A stretch of 64,000 nt of DNA from Pseudodesulfovibrio sp. GTDB taxonomy: Bacteria > Desulfobacterota > Desulfovibrionia > Desulfovibrionales > Desulfovibrionaceae. Positions 9,901-21,900 of the stretch are shown one piece after another. A model generated the notes under the pieces. That model did not search any database, was not told the DNA's origin, and worked only from the letters and a program-made list of their open reading frames with translations. Numbering within the stretch: the stretch's first letter is position 1; each line of letters starts with the position of its first letter. The stretch spans positions 20,819 through 84,818 of the forward strand of contig NZ_JAQUWN010000007.1 in assembly GCF_028692895.1 (NCBI RefSeq), read 5' to 3'. The position numbers and the translations under genes were made by a program.

Positions 9901-12900
9901 GGACTACCTGGCCGGAGCCTGCCTCTACGTCACCGGTTTTTCCGGCGCCCTGGCCCAGGTGGGCGCGACCCAGACCTTCAACCAGAATACCGTCACCCTC
10001 GGGGCCTACGTCTTCGAGACCGCCGGGGCCCACGACCTGATCGACGGCAGCGTGGTCACCATCGAGCGCGCCGACGGCTCGGTGGAGTGCTACACCGTCA
10101 CCACCTACGGCGAGAAGGCCTTCACCCTCACGGACCTGGAGACCGGGCTGCGGGCCGACCGCGCCTACGTCTTCGACGGCGAAGCCGCCATCTCCCTGAG
10201 CCGGCCGGTGGAGTCCATCACCTTCGCGGCCGACAACATGGTGGACAACCCGGTCTACGTGACCGAGGCGGGCCACGGGTTCGTCACCGGCCAGGCCCTG
10301 GAATACAAGGACAAGGACACCGGGGAAACGACCACCTGCTACGTCATCGCGCGCGACGCGGACACCTTCTACCTGGCCGACTCCCTGGAGGACGCCTACG
10401 CGGGCGACGCCCGGACCGAAGCCATCTCCGCGTCCGGCGGCACGCTGCAGAAGACGGCGCAGCGGTACGGCATCTTCATCCAGGCCACCAGCTCGGACAA
10501 GACCGTGAACCTGACGGGCAAGATGGGCACCGGCAAGGGGGCCATCCGCACCACCACGGCCACGGCGAGCAAGAAGGCCGCCTTCTCCAGCGACAAGATC
10601 ACCCAGGCCGTGAAGAGCAAAATCTCCCCGCAGCGCAGCCCGGACTCCGGCTCGGGCGCTGGCGGCTCGCTCCAGATCCTCAACCTGGACAGCACCACCA
10701 CGGCCCGCCTCGGCACCGCGGCCAACACGGCCGATACCCTGGTCATGGGCCACGGCCTGTCCATCACCGCCGACTCGGACAACGGGGTCATCGCCATCGT
10801 CCAGGCCGGGTCGAGCGGCCAGCTCGACGCCATCTCCGGCACCGGGAGCGTGCTCCTGCTCGACAACGTCACCACGGCCGCCCTTGGCGTGGGCTCGGGC
10901 CGCGTCGCCCTGGGCGACGCCCTGGGCGCGGACGGGGTGAACAGCCTGCTCGTCCGGGCCACGGACAACACCATCTACACCCAGCTCTCCGCCGCCATAT
11001 CCTCGGGCCAGAGCGCCATCGGCGGCACGGTCTTCGTGGACGTGGTGAACCGCTCCACCACCGCCACCATCGACGGGTCCGCCGACCTCTCGGGCCGCGT
11101 CCTGGTCCTGGGCTCGGCCGAGGTCAACGCCCTGAACACCGGGCGCGGCGTGTCCGTGCTCATCGGCGGCAGCCACGCCTCGCCCGCCCAGCAGCAGGCC
11201 TCCACCGCCACGACCTCGACCCAGACGTCCGGCACCACCTCCGGCCAGTCCGGCGCGACCTCGCCCCTGGCGGGCCTCCAGACGGTCCAGTCCACGGTCC
11301 AGAACGTGCTGCCTCAGGGCACGGACGACGACTCGGCCCTGACCGAGGAGGAAAAGCAGAAGCGCGACGCGCAGAAGCAGGGCGGCAACTACCTGAGCCT
11401 GCTCACCGGCAGCGCGGACAAGGCGGCCTCCATCGGCACCGCCCTGGACTCCGGCCTGACCCAGGCCAACACCAACGTCAACGGCCTGACCCAGGGCACC
11501 AGCGAGAGCGGCCAGACCCAGCCGGCCCAGCAGAGCGACGCCCCGGCGGTCAGCGAGGCCTACACGGGCGAGATCTTCGTGGGCTATTCCTCCGAGGAGA
11601 CCAAGGCCATGGTCCGCAACCTCTCCAGCCTGGTGGTGGCGGGGTTTGTGGCCAAGGCCCTGGACGACACCAAGCAGATCACGGTGGCCGGGGCATTCTC
11701 GGTGACCACGAAGAGCAAGACCAAGTCCACCGACGCGCGCGGCAAGGCGACCTTCGCCGAGAACGAGAGCTCCAGCTCATCCAAGGCGGGCGCGGGCAGC
11801 GTGGTGGTCTCGGTCACCGACCGCGACACCGAGGCGCGCGTGGACCACGTGGCCACCCTGCGGGCCACGGACGGCGACGTGGACGTGAGCGCCACGGACG
11901 ACGGCTTCGCCCTGGTGGCGGCCGCAGGCCTGGCGGGCAGCACCACGGGCTCGGGCTACGGCGGCACGCTGCTGGTCAACGCCCGCCTCTCGGACGTCAC
12001 GGCCTGCGTGGCCGACTGCGACCTCACGGTGGAGCAGGGCGCGCTCTCGGTTTCGGCCCTCAAGGACGTGACCATGATAACGGTGGCCGGCGGCGGCGGG
12101 TTCGGCGACGCCAAGGGCGTGGGCCTCTCCCTGGGCGTGAACGTCCTCGCCGGCGACGCCACGGCCTACATCAACCACGGCGTCATCTCCGTCTCCGATT
12201 CCGTGTCCGTCACCGCCATGAGCGGCGCGGGCACGGACAGAAACGGCATCGACATCGACGACGACAATCCCGAGGCGTCCGTCTCGGGCATCGACTCCAT
12301 CGACGGCGGGTACAACCTCATCGCCATCGGGGCCAGCGCGGGCATCGGCCTGAGCGGCAGCTCCCTGGCCGGAACCCTGGTGACGAACATCGTCAGCAGC
12401 GAGACCTCGGCCTACATCGGCGACGCGGCCAAGCCGACCACGATCCTGGCCGACGGCTCCGTTTCCGTGCTGGCGGCAGACAAGTTCGGCATCCTGTCCA
12501 TCGGCGGCTCCCTCGGCCTCTCGGGCAAGGCCAAGGCGGACCCGGCCAACAGCGGGAACACCACGGCCCGGAAGTCCACCTCCGTGGGCGCGGTCCTGGC
12601 CGTCAACGTCATCCACTCCACCGGCGCGGCCTACGCCCGCAACCTCACCGTGGGCAAGCGGACGGCGGGCCCGGGCCCTGACGTCTCGGTGACCTCGCTC
12701 TCCAGCCAGCAGATCCTCGCCATAGCCGGGGCGGCCGCGGCTGCTCAGGGCGACGCCGTGGCCGTGACCCTGGCCGTCAACGTCATTTCGGCGGGCGCGG
12801 CCGCGTCCGTGGCCGACGCGGACATCACCGGCCGGACCCTGGCCGTGCGCGCGGGCAACGAGTCCACCATCCTGTCCATCGCGGGCGGGATCGGGCTCTC

Positions 12901-15900
12901 CACCGGCAACAACAAGGCGGCGGCCATCGCGGCCAACGTCATCGCCGGGGCGGACATCCCGGCCCTGGGCCCGGACTCGGACACGGCGGACATCAAGGCC
13001 GCCCGGGGCGCCGGCGCCGGCAACCTGGACGTCACGGCCTCGGTCTCCGGCTCGTCCATCAATCTTTCGGGCGACGTGGACGACTGCATGCGGGTCCTGG
13101 CCGAGACCTCCAGCTCCATCCTTTCCATTGCGGCGGGCATCAGCGTCTCCACCGGTTCGGAGACGGACGCGTCCCAGAAGACGAACCTGGCGGGCGCGGC
13201 GACCATCAACATCATCGCCCGCAACGTCTCGGCCACGGTGACGGACAGCGACATTCTGGCGGCGGGCAAGGTCAGCATCGTGGCCCGCGACTACATCATG
13301 AGCGGCGGTTCGCAGCAGGGCAGCCGCATCCTGTCCATCGCCGGGCAGGTGGGCGTGGGCCTGGGCGGCTCCCAGGCGGGCGCGGCCCTGGCCGTGAACG
13401 TCATCGCAAGCGACGTGAAGGCCGGGCTGACCGGCTCCGACCTGACCCAGACCGGCGTCAGCGGCGGGCTGGACGTCATGGCCGACTCCATCGCCCAGAT
13501 CCTGAGCATCACCGGGTCCGTGGCCGTGTCCCTCAACTCCGGCGGGTCCGCCTCGGCCAAGAGCGTCTCCGTCGCGGTCAACGTCATCGACAAGGACGTG
13601 GCCGCCACCATCGGCGGCGGCAAGACCGCCGCGGCCAAGACCGTCACCGGGCCGGTCACGGTCCGGGCCACCGACTCCTCGCAAATCCTCGGGATTTCGG
13701 CCACCGTGGCCTTCGCCATCGGTTCGGTGGACGCCTCCACCCTGGGCGGCGCCGTGGCCGTGAACGTGGTGAATTCGGACCAGACCGTCACCATCAGCGA
13801 CGTCGTCCTGAACGCGGACGGGCTCTTCACCATCAGGGCCGAGGGCAGGAACAGCATCAGCGCCATCAACCTGGGTCTTTCCGGGACGAGCCTGACGGTC
13901 AACCCCAACATCATCGTCAACGACACGGCCGTGAACATCGTGCGCAGCAGCCTGAACGCCGGGGGCTTCGCCGTGCTGGCGCAGCAGGCCGCCGCCGGGT
14001 CCGCCGTGGCCCAGTCCTGGACCAGGAAGTACACGGACAACGACGCAACCCTGGACCAGTACCTCGACACAACGGACGTCGACTTCAACACCAACATCCT
14101 GTCGCTGAACCTGAACGTGGCCGGGACCATGGGCGAGGGAAGCTCCGCCCTGGCCGGCGCCGTGGCCGTCAACGTCGTCACCTCCACGGCCAGGGCGGCC
14201 GTGGAGAGCTCCTCCCTGTACGCCTCGGGCGCGGACGGCCTCCACCTCTCGGCCGTGAACAGCGCCGTGATCCGGGCCGTGGCCATCGGCGCGGCCGTCA
14301 GCGTGGGGACCGGCTCGGCCATTTCCGGCGGCCTGGCCTCCAACACCATCACCGGCGGGGCCTACGCCACGGTCGCGGCCGGCACCCTCGCGGCCCCGCT
14401 GGGCGAGGTCTCCGTCTCCGCCCTGGACAATGCGGACATACTGGCCCTGGCCGTCAATGCGGCGGTCTCCACCGGCGGCAAGGCCGTGGGCCTCTATGCG
14501 AGCGTCAACGTCATCGCAGTGGATTCCATCGCCACCGTGTCCGGCAGCTACAACTCGTCCGGGACCTTCGTCTCCGGCGGCAACTTCAGCGTCACCGCGC
14601 GCGACACCTCCTCCATCTGGGCCTTCACCGTGGCCGCGTCCGTGGGCACCGGCACGGCGGCCAGCCTGGCCAACAACACCAACGTCATCGTCGGCACGGT
14701 GGAGGCGAGCATCACCTCGCTCCTGGACGGCGACGGCAACCTGGTCAGCGCGCTTCCCGCCATGCAGGTGGGCGGCGGCCTGACCGTGGAGGCCTCCTCC
14801 TCCACCCAGATCGTCAACGTGGCCATCGGCGCGGCCGTGGGTATGGGCAGCGGCGCGGCCATCCAGGCCACGGCCAGCGAGAACGTCATCACCCGCTCGG
14901 TCAACGCGGGCATCTCCGGGGTGGGCGACATCCTGGTGGGCGGCGACCTGGTGGTGCGCGGATTCGAGGCCCAGCCCGCCGCCATCGGCGATTGGCGGCT
15001 CAAGAGCTACGCGGCGAACACGGGCGTCGGCGACGTGAACACGTCCGTGTTCCAGGGCGCCAGCGACAACGACACCGGCGTGGGCGTGGCCGACGGCGGG
15101 CAGCACAGCGTTGACCCCAACGCCGCGCTCTTCAATCCCCAGAGCGGCATCTTCTCCCTGGTGGTCTCGGTGGCGGCCGCTGCCGGCGGCGGGGCCTCCG
15201 TTTCCGGCGCGCTGAACTTCAACTGGCTGGAGCGCGAGGTCAACGCCACGGTGCGCAACGTGGGGGCCATCAAGTTCACGGGCGGCGGGTCCATGACCGT
15301 GTCGGCCCAGTCCTCGGCCTCGGCCTTCGGCGGCGTGCTCTCCGTGGGCGCGGGCACCGGCTCGGCGGCAGTGGGCGCGGCGGCGGCCATCAACGTCCTG
15401 AACAACAAGACCCAGGCCATCCTGGCAGACTGCACCGTGGGCGGCTGGTCCGGCGGGGCGTGGAACGACGCCCGGCTGCGCAACGTCACCGTGAAGGCCG
15501 ACAACACCTCCGGGGCCATCGCCCTGGCCGTGGGCGTGGGCGCGACCGCGGGCTCGGCGGGCGTGGGCGCGTCCATGACGCTGAACCTGGGCCTGAGCGC
15601 GGGCAAGCCGGGCTTCACCTCCACCAGCGCGTCCGATCGCAACAGCCAGCTCTCCGGCGTCGCCGACCAGTACTATTCAGACCTGCTGACCAACGGCTCC
15701 GGCTCCTACACCTCGGATTCCTCGGCCCTGGGCGGCGAATCGGCCGAGGCCGGGGTCCGGAACACCGACATCCACTCCAGCGGAGCGCTGGTGGTGGAGG
15801 CGCTCCAGAACAGCGCGTTCCTTTCCGTCGACCTGGCCGTGGGCGCGGGCTCCACGGCGGGCGTGGCCGGGGCCGTGGCCCTGAACCTGCTTTCCATCAA

Positions 15901-18900
15901 CTCCGCCGCCTACATCGTCAACACGGCAGGGACCGGCGTCACCGCCGGATCGGCCAGGGTCAACGCCGAGAGCGGCGGCAAGGCGTGGGCCTTCCTCATC
16001 GGCGTGGGCGCGGGCGGCACCGTGGGCGTCACGGGCCTGCTCTCCGTGTCCCGCGTGGGCGGCACGGCCCAGGCCTACACCGACGGCGGTTCCATAACGA
16101 CCCTCTCGGGCGGGCTGACCGTCTCGGCCTACGGCGGCACGGACATGCTGACCGTGGGCGTGGGCGTGGGCGCGGGCGGCACGGTCGCGGCCAGCGGCTC
16201 GGTGGTCCTGGCCCTGGGCGGCAACACTGTCACGGCCGACGTGACCGGCGCCACCCTCGACCTGGCGGGCGACCTGGCCGTGACGGCCGAGAACACCACC
16301 TCGGTCATCACCACCTCGCTCGGCGTGTCCGGCTCGGGCTCGGCCGCCGGGGCGGGCGGGCTGGCCATCAACCTGGCCACCTGGGGCGAGGCGGCCGCCT
16401 ACGACCCGGCCAACTCCGGCTCCACGGCCAAGTCCAGCTCCTACGACGCGCTGGAGTTCGCCGGAACCAACGCGGCCGACGCCGGGTTCGTCACCCGCGC
16501 GCGGGTCGAGAGCCCGGGCATCGACGCCGGGAACATCACGGTCCGCGCACTGAACAAGTCTTCCTACGTGGCCGCCCTTATCATGGTGGCCGGTTCGGGC
16601 GCGGCCGCCGGAGCGGGCGGGCTGGTCCTCAACATGATGGATTCCGCCGCCTCGGCGACCCTGGCCGTGGAGGGCAACGCCACGGCTTCCGGCGCGGTCT
16701 CGGTCACGTCCGAGAACACCACAAGGCTGTGGGCCACCATGGCCTCGGTGGCCGGTTCGGGCGCGGCGGCGGGCGCTGGCTCCCTGGCCCTCAACCTTTC
16801 GGACGTCAGCAGCACCGCGGAGATCGCGGGCATCGCGGGCGCGGCCCTGCGCGCGGGCGGCGTGACGGTTTCGGCCTCGTCCGACGCGGACCTGTACGCC
16901 CTGGCCCTGGCCGTGGCGGCCTCGGGCGCGGCGGCGGGCGCTGGCTCCCTGGCCATCAACGCCTCCACCAACCCGACCAAGGCCTCCATCGCCGGTCCCG
17001 GTCCGAGCTTCGTGCTCACCGTGGACGGCGGCGGCTCGGTCAAGGTGCTGAGCCGGAACAACTCCACCCTGGTGGCGGGCTCCGTGGGCGTGGCCGCTTC
17101 CGGCACGGCGGCGGGCGGCGGCTCCATCTCCATCAACATCTCCTCCAAGGAGGGCCTGGCCGACACGGCCCGGCAGATCCGCCTGACCGACGCGGGCGCG
17201 ACCCGGCTGCGCACCGGCGGCAGGCAGGTGGATGAGAACGCCAGCTTCTCCGGCCGCGTCGTTAACGGGGTCCTGTACCTCTTCGACAACTTCAACTCGG
17301 TGGTTCCCCTGTCCGGCAACGGCGTGACCAACGGCACGCACTATCTGTCCCTGACCGACGAGGACGGCGGCGAGACCCTCTACTCCTTCACCCTGGCGGA
17401 CCTCCTCCCGGACGGCGGCATCAACGCGGCCGCCCTGGTCGACACGGAGACCGGCGCGCGAGGCCTGGCCTCCGTGCCCGAGGACGCGACCTTCCTCTAT
17501 CGCAGCAATCCCTACGGCGCGCCGATCTATACCTCCGACGCGGTGGCCGAAGTGGCCTCCTCCACGGCCGTGGTTGACGGCGCGACCATCACCGGCGAGA
17601 ACATCGGCGGCGTAGTGGGCGACGTGGACCTTGATGTGGCGGCGAGCTCCGGCCGGACCACGGTCTCGGTGGCGGCTGGCGTGGCGGCCTCCGGCGGCGC
17701 GTCGGGCTACGGCTCGGTCAACGTGGCGGTGAGCAACAACCTCACCCAGGCCGTGGTGCAGAATTCCGTTCTCGCCCTGGGCGGGGGCGACCTATCGGTG
17801 ACCGCCGACAACGTGGGCGGCTCCTACGGCGTGGGCGTGGCCGTGGCGGCCGGGGCCTTCGGCGCGGGCGGGGCCGTTGTATCGGTCGGCGTGGACTCCG
17901 GCGACACCAACGCGGAACTGCTGGACACCCGCGTGACCAGCGTGCGCAACGTGACCGTCGCGGCCGACACGACCCTCACGGCCTTCAACCTCAACCTGGC
18001 GGCCGCTGGAGCCATCGGGGCGGGCGCGGCCACCGTGGCCGTCACCTCGATCAAGGGCGGCACCCTGGCCCGGATCTCCGGCGAGAGCATCACCGCCACC
18101 GGCGACGTGGCGGTCCACGCCGTCATGGGCAAGTCCTCCGCCACCACGAACATCGCCACCCTGGCGAGCGGCAAGAGCGGTCTTTCCGGCACCCTCGGCA
18201 CGGCCAGCGAGCGCTACCAGGCGGCCGAGCTGGAGGCCAACTCCACCCACGCGGACACCCCGGACGAGGACACCCAGGCCACCAGTTTCGCGGGCAGCCT
18301 TTCGGCCACGGGCATCCTCTCGGTGTCCATCGCCGCCTCGGGCGGCCTCGTGGCCGCCTCCGGCGCGCTGGCCATCAACAACATCTCCGGCAGCGTCCGG
18401 GCCGTGGTCAAGGACGCCAGCATCCGGTCCAACGGCTTCACCGTGGAATCGGGCATGGCCTCCTCGGTCCAGTCCTACGTGGTCTCGGCCGCCGTGGGCG
18501 GAATCGGCCTGGCCGGCTCCCTGGGCATCAACGCCATCACCGGCAAGACCACCGCCGAGGTGAGCAACGTCTCCCAGGTGGTGACCACCTCCTCGGTGGC
18601 GGCCATCCAGAACCTGACCATCACCGGCCTGGCCGTGGTAGTGGCGGCGGGCGCGGGCGCGGGCGGGTTCGGCCTGGTCGTCAACTCCCTCTCCGGCGAC
18701 GTCAGCGCCCTGATCCGGGGCGGCAGCGTGCAGGCGGCGGGCGGCCTGGCTGTCACGGCCGACCGCGCCAGCAAGATCAACGCCTACGCCATCGGCGTCT
18801 CCCTGGGCCTGGCCGGGGCGGTCTCCGGCGGCGTGGCCGTCAACAGGCTGACCGGCAGCACCACGGCGGGCCTCTCCGGCGGCGCCGGACGCCTCTCGGT

Positions 18901-21900
18901 GTCCAACACCGGCGCGGTCCTGGTGCGCGCGCACGAAACCACCATCGCCACCACCCTGGGCGTGCAGGCGGCGGGCGGCGTCGGCATTTCCCTGGCCGCG
19001 GGCGTGGCCGTGACCACGGCCACCGGCACCGTGAAGGCGTACGCGGAAAAGGCGGACTTCACCACGGTGGCCAGCCTGACCGTGGACGCCCAGTCCACGG
19101 CGGACCTGACCATCAAGGGCATCGGCGCGGCCGTGGGCGCGATCGCGGGCGGCGTCGTGGTCTCGACCATCTCCCTGACCAACCCCATCGCCGCCTACGT
19201 CAAGGACTCCACCCTGAGCAGGGTCGGGTCCGTGGACATCCTGGGCAACGGCGACTGGCACCTCTACGGCCTGAGCGTGGCGGGCGCGGCGGGCATCGTC
19301 TCCGGCAGCGCGTCCGTGACCACGGTCTCGGTGAAGGGCTCCGTGGACGCCTACCTCTCCGGCGTCACCCTGGCCAACGTGGGCCGCGTGGACGTCAAGG
19401 CCACGGGCACGCCCCGCAACGTCCGGGCCCTCTCCATCTCCCCCGCCATCTCCATTCTCGGCTCGGTGGGCGCGGCGGATGCGGAAGTGAACATCTCCCC
19501 GACCATCCGGGCCTACGCCGACAACATCTCGGTCAAGACCTTCGATCCCTCCCTGTCGCCCACCGACGTCGCAATCTCGGCCGAGCTGAAGCGTCCCCCC
19601 CTCGGGTACAGCGCCGAGGCCATCGGCTATGCCCTGTCCGCCGGGCTCCTCCTGGGCGTGAGCGGCACCAGCGCCGTGGCCAACAACGCCTCGGTGGTCG
19701 AGGCTTACGTGCGCAACCTGGCGGTGGAGAGCCGCATGGGCTCGCTCGAAGTGCGCGCCAGGAACGAGGTCTCGCTGAACGCCGAGGGCCTCGGCGTCGG
19801 CGTCAGCCTCCTGGCGGGCGTGGGCGTGGCGGCCAGCTCCGTCAAGTCGCAGGGGATCACCCTGGCCTTCGTCACCGGCGCGGACAACCCCGCGGGCAAG
19901 CAGACCGCGTCCATCGCCGGGGACATGAGCGTGGTGGCCGAATCCGCCGTATACACCGACCAGAACACCACGGCGGGCGCGGGCGCGGTCGGCCTGGCCA
20001 TCGCTGCGGGCACGGCCCGGCAGAACCTGTCCGGCATCACCGCCAGCGCCATCGGCGCGGACCTGGAAAACGAGGCCGCCGCCTCGCACAAGGCGATCTT
20101 CGACGCCAAGACCTTGAACCTGCGGGCGCAAAACGCCTTCTACACCAACATGTACTTCACGGCCGACGCGGTCGCCCTCCTGGGCGGCGCGGGCGGCACC
20201 GGCGTCCTGAACATCGGGGCCGACACCCGGGCCGTGGTCGGGAACGGCACGGAGCTGACGGCCGAGGACCTCTCCATCCTGAGCGAGAACGTCATCGTGC
20301 GCGGCCAGGGCGGCCACGACAACGGCGCGGACAGCACGGCCGTGGGCATCATCACGGTCAACGCGGGCGGCTCCGCCACCAATATCGTCGCCAACAGCTC
20401 CGTGCTCATCGGCAGCGACGCGAAGCTGACGCACACCGGCGCCTCCACCAAGGACACCACCGGCATCCCCTCGGGCGAGCGGATGGCCATCCAGGCCTTC
20501 AACGTCCTCGACGTGAGCGATTCCCTCGCCTTCACGGCGGGCGGGGCGCTCAACCTGGCCGTGGTGGCGGGCTCGGTCAAGACCAAGCTGAACGCCACCG
20601 TGGACATCGGCGAGCGCGCCGTGGTGCGCACCTCCAACCCGCTGGGCGCGGATCTCGTCATCCACGCGGGCAGCTACGAGGCCGTGAACCTGGACGTCGG
20701 GTCCAGCCTCTGGGGCCTGGCCAGCGCCGGAGAGCTCAAGGCCAGGGCCGAGGTCACCTCCGCCAACAAGGTCAACGTCCACGCGGACGCGCTGCTCTAC
20801 AGCACCCTGGACCTGGCCGTCGGCACCGGCCGCATGGGCTACAAGTACGCCACGGACGAGAACGCCAACGCGGCCGGGACCGGCCACGAGATCGGCGACG
20901 CCGCGCTCTACATGTCCGGCGACATCTACGACCGGACGGTCCTGCCCATGTCCACGGGCGCGGGCAGCGCCCTGGTCTGGACCCAGTCCAACATCATCAC
21001 CGTGGACCAGGGCGCGGAGCTGATGTCGCGCGGGAACGCGGAGCTTTACGCCCAGCAGGGCTCCTTCACCGTCAAGAGCCACACCATGGCCCACAACTGG
21101 ACCACGGCGATCTTCGGCAAGACCGACTATACGAAGAAGGACTCCATCTTCACCAACCAGGTGGTCATGAACGGCGTCGTGACCGCCGGAGTGGACAACA
21201 TCGTCGCGGCAGCCATCAAGAAGCTGACCTCCGAGCAGGACTGGAACGACGCCGTGGCCTCCGGGATAGTGCCCGAGGCCGAGGTGGCGCGGGTCAAGGC
21301 GGCCCTGGCCACCTTCGAGAGCGCCTTCGGCTACAGCTACTTCGACTACCTGGCCGACCCGGACGGCAAGCTGTCCGAGCTCATGCAGTCGGGCCTGAAC
21401 CAGGCCCAGGGCTTCGACGACGCCAAGTGGACCGAGATCATCGGCTCCATGTCGGACAGCCTCGAATTCTTCGGCGTCACCTCCCTCATCTCCGACGTGT
21501 TCACCACCCTCTGCAACTCCTCCATGGAGGAGCTCAGGAACCTCCAGGCGAGCGCGGCCAGCTTCTCCGGCCTGTTTGACGGGCTGGACCTGACGGTGGC
21601 GGAGGCGCTGTACAAGGACGATGGCGGCAACGCGGCCCCGGCCCTCTTCTGGCAATCCATCCTGCATGGCGACGCCGACCTTCGGACCAAGATGAACTAC
21701 TTTGACGCCCTGGAGGCCGACGGCTACAACTTCGCGACCCTTCAGGCCGACGACCTGGCCGCGGCCAACGCCCTGGGCGCCATCGCGGCGAGCTTCGGCT
21801 ACGACGCCACGGCCGTGAGCGGCATGAGCGCGGCCGACTGGTCCACGCTGGCCACGGCCTACCGGAACGTCGCCGCGCTGAGCGCCGCGCAGGCGGACGC

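Noticed and set aside
3908-11176. 2,422-aa antisense ORF on the minus strand under the giant gene
   Set aside because: Low-complexity Gly/His/Val/Asp/Arg-rich translation with no recognisable domains; expected by-product of the strong GC3 codon bias of the sense gene.
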